This document shows positions 60,555-64,000 of a DNA stretch of 64,000 bases, piece after piece (the first letter of the stretch is position 1; each line of letters opens with the position of its first letter). Both the position numbers and the translations under genes were made by a program. This stretch comes from Streptomyces wuyuanensis (lineage in GTDB: Bacteria > Actinomycetota > Actinomycetes > Streptomycetales > Streptomycetaceae). The stretch lies in assembly GCF_900103455.1 (NCBI RefSeq), contig NZ_FNHI01000026.1:62001-126000 (forward strand). The letters run 5' to 3'. Under the pieces are notes generated by a model. It ran no database searches. It was not told where the DNA came from and saw only the letters and a program-made list of their open reading frames with translations.

Positions 60555-61547
60555 ATGACCACGCAGCTCGAAGTGGAGACGGTGACCGACCTCGTCAAGG
60601 ACGCCACAGCTGCACCGTCCATGCACAACGCGCAACCATGGAAGTTCCGCTACGTGACCGAGGAGCGGCTCCTCATGCTCCGTGCCGATCCTGAGCGGGC
60701 CATGCCCCGCTCAGACCCCGGCAACCGGGCGCTGCACATCGGTTGCGGGGCGGCTGTGCTCAACCTGCGCGTCGCCGCCGCGCACGCGGGCTTGACCCTG
60801 CAGACTCGTCTGCTGCCGGATCCGAAGGACCCGCTGTTGCTTGCCGAAGTCCGCCTGGCTGCCGCTTCCGGACCCCTTCGGGACGAGGAAGGCCTCGCAC
60901 GGCTCCGTCCGGCTGTTCATCAGCGGCACACCAGCCGCCATCCCTTTGCCGACCGAGACGTGCCCGAGGCTGTCCGGACCGCGCTGGCAGAAGCCGCCAC
61001 AGGGGAGGGGGCAACTCTGCTGTTTCCCGGCCTCTGGCACGCCGAGACGGTACTCGAGCTGGTCCATGACGCCGAAAGCCGCGACGTACTGGACCCCGAG
61101 CGCCGAGAGGACCTCATCCGCTGGACCAGGCTGGGAGACGAGGCGGACACCGCGGTCGACGGCGTACCCGAGTACGCGTTCGGGCCGCGCAAGCGGGACG
61201 GCAGGGCGCCCCTGCGGGACTTCGCCGCACGCAGGCCGGTGGCCGACCGCGGCAGCGCCACCTTCGAGCGCACCCCGCATCTGGCCCTGCTCAGCACTCC
61301 CGGTGACACTCCGACCGACTGGCTGCACGCCGGGCAGGCTCTGGAACGCGTCTTGCTGGAGGCCACGTCGGCCGGCCTGGCCACCTCCTTGACCTCCCAT
61401 CCGCTGGAAAGCCCCGAGTTGCGCTGGCTGGCCCGCGATCCCGCCATCGGCACAGGCAAGGTCCAGATGGTGCTGCGACTGGGATACGGACCGCAGGGAC
61501 CGGCCACGCCACGCCGCCCCGTCCGCGACGTCCTCGAGATCGTGTGA
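60555..61547 (+). CDS. Acg-family nitroreductase-like FMN protein
   Basis: A 330-residue protein of the Acg/Rv3131 branch of the nitroreductase superfamily. The N-terminal VTDLVKDATAAPSMHNAQPW is diagnostic. RHTSRHPFADRDVPEAV, then FERTPHLALLSTPGDTPTDW, and the closing GQALERVLLEATSAGLATSL and QMVLRLGYG continue the family pattern. Two half-domains in one chain are typical. In mycobacteria such genes belong to the hypoxia (DosR) regulon. Next to nitrate-respiration genes here it suggests a low-oxygen locus. Start ATG with AAAGGAGG upstream. Confidence 0.85.
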   Translation: MTTQLEVETVTDLVKDATAAPSMHNAQPWKFRYVTEERLLMLRADPERAMPRSDPGNRALHIGCGAAVLNLRVAAAHAGLTLQTRLLPDPKDPLLLAEVRLAAASGPLRDEEGLARLRPAVHQRHTSRHPFADRDVPEAVRTALAEAATGEGATLLFPGLWHAETVLELVHDAESRDVLDPERREDLIRWTRLGDEADTAVDGVPEYAFGPRKRDGRAPLRDFAARRPVADRGSATFERTPHLALLSTPGDTPTDWLHAGQALERVLLEATSAGLATSLTSHPLESPELRWLARDPAIGTGKVQMVLRLGYGPQGPATPRRPVRDVLEIV

Positions 61548-61571
61548 CTGCCACTGCCACTGCCACTGCCA
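61548..61571. repeat. Four copies of a 6-bp tandem repeat (CTGCCA)
   Basis: Four perfect CTGCCA units follow directly on the nitroreductase stop codon. A short tandem array of this size could vary by slippage; no function is evident. Confidence 0.7.
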
Positions 61572-61959
61572 CGACGGAACGGAACGGAGTTCGTCGCCGC
61601 AGCCGAGGGCGATGTCGGCGAAGAGCTGGTCGGCCCCCTCGGCCAGGCCGGAGAGCGCTTCCAGCGCACCCTCGCGGCCGCGCAGCAGCGCCTTGCGTGG
61701 CGCTCGAGTCCCGCAGAGGCATGCGGGGCTTCGCGGTTTCCCCCGCCCGGTGGAGCCGGCGCCCGGTCGTTGCCACAGGAGGGCGCCCCGGGGCAGGTCC
61801 TTCTCCGGGAGGCAGGCACCTGCACGAAAGGGGTCGTCGCGGCTGCGCCAGGCCGGATTCGTTGCTTCTGGGACGCCAGGACCACGGACGCAGCCAGGGA
61901 CCTGCTCTGGCAAGGGATCCTGTGCCAAGAACCAACGTCAGAGAAGGGACGGACGACCC
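61572..61959. other. About 390 bp, no gene recognised
   Basis: One plus-strand frame reads EGDVGEELVGPLGQAGERFQ with coding-like codon bias for some 40 codons and then fades. Possibly a gene scrap. The rest is the leader of the transporter gene. Confidence 0.35.
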
Positions 61960-63203
61960 ATGGTCCAGTCGACGACGGAGAGCACCGGACCGGTGCCCGG
62001 TGCGCCGGTCCCCGGCCGGGCGTGGCTGATGCTGGCCCTGGCCACTGTCGGCTTTGCCGTCAACTTCTGGGCGTGGGCGTTGCTCAGCCCCCTCGCGCCC
62101 CGATTCAAGGATGCTCTGGAACTCAGCTCGCTTCAGCAGTCGTTGCTGGTGGCCGTGCCGGTCGTGGTCGGCTCCCTGGGCCGCATTCCCGTCGGAGCGT
62201 TGACTGACCGCTTCGGTGGACGAGCCATGTTCCCCATCGTGTCGGCGGCCACCATGGTGCCGGTCCTCTACCTCGGCCTGGTCGGCCACTCGTCACTCGT
62301 CGCGCTGCTGGCCGGTGGGCTCTTCCTGGCATCGGAGGCACCGCCTTCGCCGTCGGCGTGCCCTTCGTGAACGCTTGGTTCCCTCCGGAGAGGCGGGGTC
62401 TGGCCATCGGCATCTTCGGCGCCGGCATGGGCGGCACCGCGATCAGCGCCCTGACCACCGTGAAGCTGGTCGACGCGCACAGCATGCCGACACCGTTCCT
62501 GATCACCGCAGCGGTGCTCGCCCTGTACGCCGTGACCGCCGGACTGCTGCTGCGGAACGCACCCGGGCGCACCGTGCCCACGGAGCCACTGGGACGCCGG
62601 TTGGCCGCCGCCCTCCGCCTGAGCATCACCTGGCAGGCATCCGCGCTCTACGCGGTGGCGTTCGGTGGCTATGTGGCCTTCTCCGTCTACCTGCCCACCT
62701 ATCTCAAGACCGGCTACGGCCTGACCCAGGCGGATGCCGCGAACCGGATGGCCGGTTTCGTGCTGCTCGCGGTGGCGATGCGTCCGGTCGGCGGCTGGTT
62801 GTCCGACCGTCTGGGCCCGATCAGGGTGCTGGCCGTGTCGTTGGCCGTGGTTGCCGTCGGTGCGGCCGTGCAGTCGTTCACCCCCTCGCTGGCCCCGATC
62901 GGCACGATCGCCTTCTTGTCCATGGCCGGCGCGCTCGGCGCGGGCAGCGGAGCGACCTTCGCCCTGGTGGCGCTGCTGACCCCCGCGAACAAGGTCGGCT
63001 CGGTCACCGGCGTGGTCGGCGCCGCCGGCGGCCTCGGCGGCTTCGTGCCACCGCTGGTGATGGGTTCGCTGTACGGAGCGTACGGATCGTATGCGGTCGG
63101 CCTCGCGCTGCTCGCCATGGTGGCCGCCGCGGCCTTGGCCTACACCCTCACCGGCGTCCGCTCGGCCGTTCGAGCGTCCGAGCACGGCGTCTCGCACCGC
63201 TGA
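61960..63203 (+). pseudogene. narK: Nitrate/nitrite MFS transporter (NarK-like), single frameshift
   Basis: From ATG 61960 (AAGGGACGG upstream) the frame reads WLMLALATVGFAVNFWAWAL, then LSPLAPRFKDALELSS and ALTDRFGGRAMFPIVSAAT. At 62326-62329 one base is missing. The next frame continues IGGTAFAVGVPFVNAWFPPE, RRGLAIGIFGAGMGGTAISA (the nitrate-signature GN/GMGG helix) and VGAAGGLGGFVPPLVMGSLY to the stop at 63203. The restored protein of about 415 residues is a typical 12-helix NarK2-like transporter just upstream of narG. The break lies at a GG that family members have as GGG, so a sequencing error is likely. Confidence 0.8.
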
Positions 63204-63603
63204 GCGGCTGTCTCCAGTTCGAAGGCCTGGGGCTGTCGAGGTCGAGCCACCAGGTCGGCGGAGGCGGTGGGTCAGTGGTCCTCCCGCGGCTTCTCCGTCG
63301 TCAGGAAGCCACGGCCGGCGGCGGAGCCGGCCCATCGGAGGAACTGGATGGTGTTCACCGCCCCGCCGATTCGGCCCGGCGGTCGAAGCCGTGCGCGCAG
63401 GCTGAGCCTTCTCCCTGTCGCCTGCCTGTTCCCATGGCTCCCCGCCGCGGACAGGCTGCTGTGCCTCGCAGCCCAAACGATCTCAACCATACGGGTCTGC
63501 GCGGTCGTGGTGCGCTGTTGACCTCTCGCGGGACGACGGTCGTAGAGTCGGGGGCAGCCAGACTTGATCACGACTCGAACGGGCGCGCCCGGGGCGGAGT
63601 GGC
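63204..63603. other. About 400 bp, leader of narG
   Basis: Between the transporter and narG. No conserved frame was recognised on either strand. It must hold the narG promoter if narG is not read through from the transporter gene. Confidence 0.4.
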
Positions 63604-64000
63604 ATGGTGGGCACCGAATTCAGCCGGGCACGGGCAGGCATGGACAGCGACCTGGCGGAGGCGCTCGTGCGCAGCCGCAGGTTCTTCACCCGGGCGGAAG
63701 TGTCCGAAGACCTGCGCACCCTCCACAACAAGGGCGGCCGGCAGGCGGACGACTTCTACCGGGACCTCTGGTCGCACGACAAGGTGGTGCGCTCCACCCA
63801 TGGGGTGAACTGCACCGGCTCGTGCTCCTGGAAGGTGTACGTCAAGGACGGCATCATCACCTGGGAAGCCCAGCAGACCGACTACCCGTCGGTCGGCCCG
63901 GACCGGCCCGAGTACGAGCCGCGCGGCTGCCCACGCGGGGCGGCGTTTTCCTGGTACACCTACTCGCCCACGAGGGTGCGCTACCCGTATGTACGGGGCG
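63604..64000 (+). CDS. narG: Respiratory nitrate reductase alpha subunit (NarG), cut by the window end
   Basis: The first 132 codons of the molybdenum-containing catalytic subunit that reduces nitrate to nitrite at the membrane. FFTRAEVSEDLRTLHNKGGR, then FYRDLWSHDKVVRSTHGVNC and TGSCSWKVYVKDGIITWEAQ, are diagnostic. His and Cys of HGVNCTGSC and the Cys of PRGCPRGAAF are ligands of the FS0 [4Fe-4S] cluster. The start is ATG 63604 or the adjacent GTG 63607 (better spaced from GGAG); ATG 63640 is also possible. The frame is open to the window end; narH, narJ and narI should follow. Confidence 0.92.
   Translation, partial: MVGTEFSRARAGMDSDLAEALVRSRRFFTRAEVSEDLRTLHNKGGRQADDFYRDLWSHDKVVRSTHGVNCTGSCSWKVYVKDGIITWEAQQTDYPSVGPDRPEYEPRGCPRGAAFSWYTYSPTRVRYPYVRG

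Noticed and set aside
61548..61571. The CTGCCA array considered as a CRISPR or protein-binding repeat
   Set aside because: Only four 6-bp units without spacers; simple slippage repeat.
1..64000. tRNA, rRNA and CRISPR arrays
   Set aside because: No cloverleaf-like tRNA, rRNA core sequence or regularly spaced direct repeats were noticed while reading both strands; short RNAs cannot be excluded without a covariance search.

Overview
The window is high-GC actinobacterial DNA with strong third-position G+C bias and GTG starts. It carries a microbial transglutaminase zymogen, LuxR, ECF41 and Crp regulators typical of the group, and a phenylglycine-type biosynthetic cluster. Streptomyces or a close relative is the best fit. 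The left part reads like accessory DNA: it holds remnants of IS3, IS5, IS1380 and IS256 elements plus one nearly complete IS701-type element with intact ends.

Layout. 0-11.5 kb: a partial TetR regulator; an acetate-type symporter with its small partner; a truncated enoyl-CoA hydratase; an FAD oxidoreductase paired with an ECF41 sigma factor; a LysR regulator; a RidA protein; a small secreted protein; a LuxR regulator; and a frameshifted XRE/DUF2975 pair. 11.9-16.2 kb: a Crp-type regulator, a class III nucleotidyl cyclase and a large membrane protein. The last two share a short motif, so this is a candidate cyclic-nucleotide signalling or defence module. 16.4-22.3 kb: IS relics, the transglutaminase, and an IS701-like element with a MazF-like passenger that splits a small membrane-protein gene. 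22.7-27.9 kb: a WXG100/type VII-like secreted-protein cluster.

28.5-43.7 kb is a biosynthetic gene cluster in three transcription units. Rightward: methyltransferase and two ABC exporter halves. Leftward: P450, aminotransferase, DpgC, DpgB, DpgA and amidinotransferase, mostly with overlapping stop and start codons. Rightward again: a PGM1-like ATP-grasp peptide ligase, a 25-residue peptide gene and a second ATP-grasp enzyme of graspetide-ligase type. Together they predict a guanidino-dihydroxyphenylglycine joined to a ribosomal peptide, as in pheganomycin, with a possible extra ATP-grasp modification. This is the most exciting system in the window.

43.9-48.1 kb: a secreted subtilisin and a three-gene WxL/DUF916-like surface operon with two probable leaderless promoters. 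48.8-60.1 kb: a copper-handling island with two P-type ATPases (one CPD, one cupredoxin-fused CPC), accessory proteins, a CsoR-like operator and a two-component system. 60.5 kb to the end: an Acg-like nitroreductase, a frameshifted nitrate/nitrite transporter and the start of narG, a hypoxia and nitrate-respiration locus.

At least eight single-base frameshifts lie in G/C runs of otherwise well-conserved genes (XRE, DUF2975, IS701 transposase, the IS-split membrane gene, a WXG-like gene, the nitrate transporter). This looks more like homopolymer under-calling in the assembly than wholesale gene decay. No tRNA, rRNA or CRISPR array was seen.
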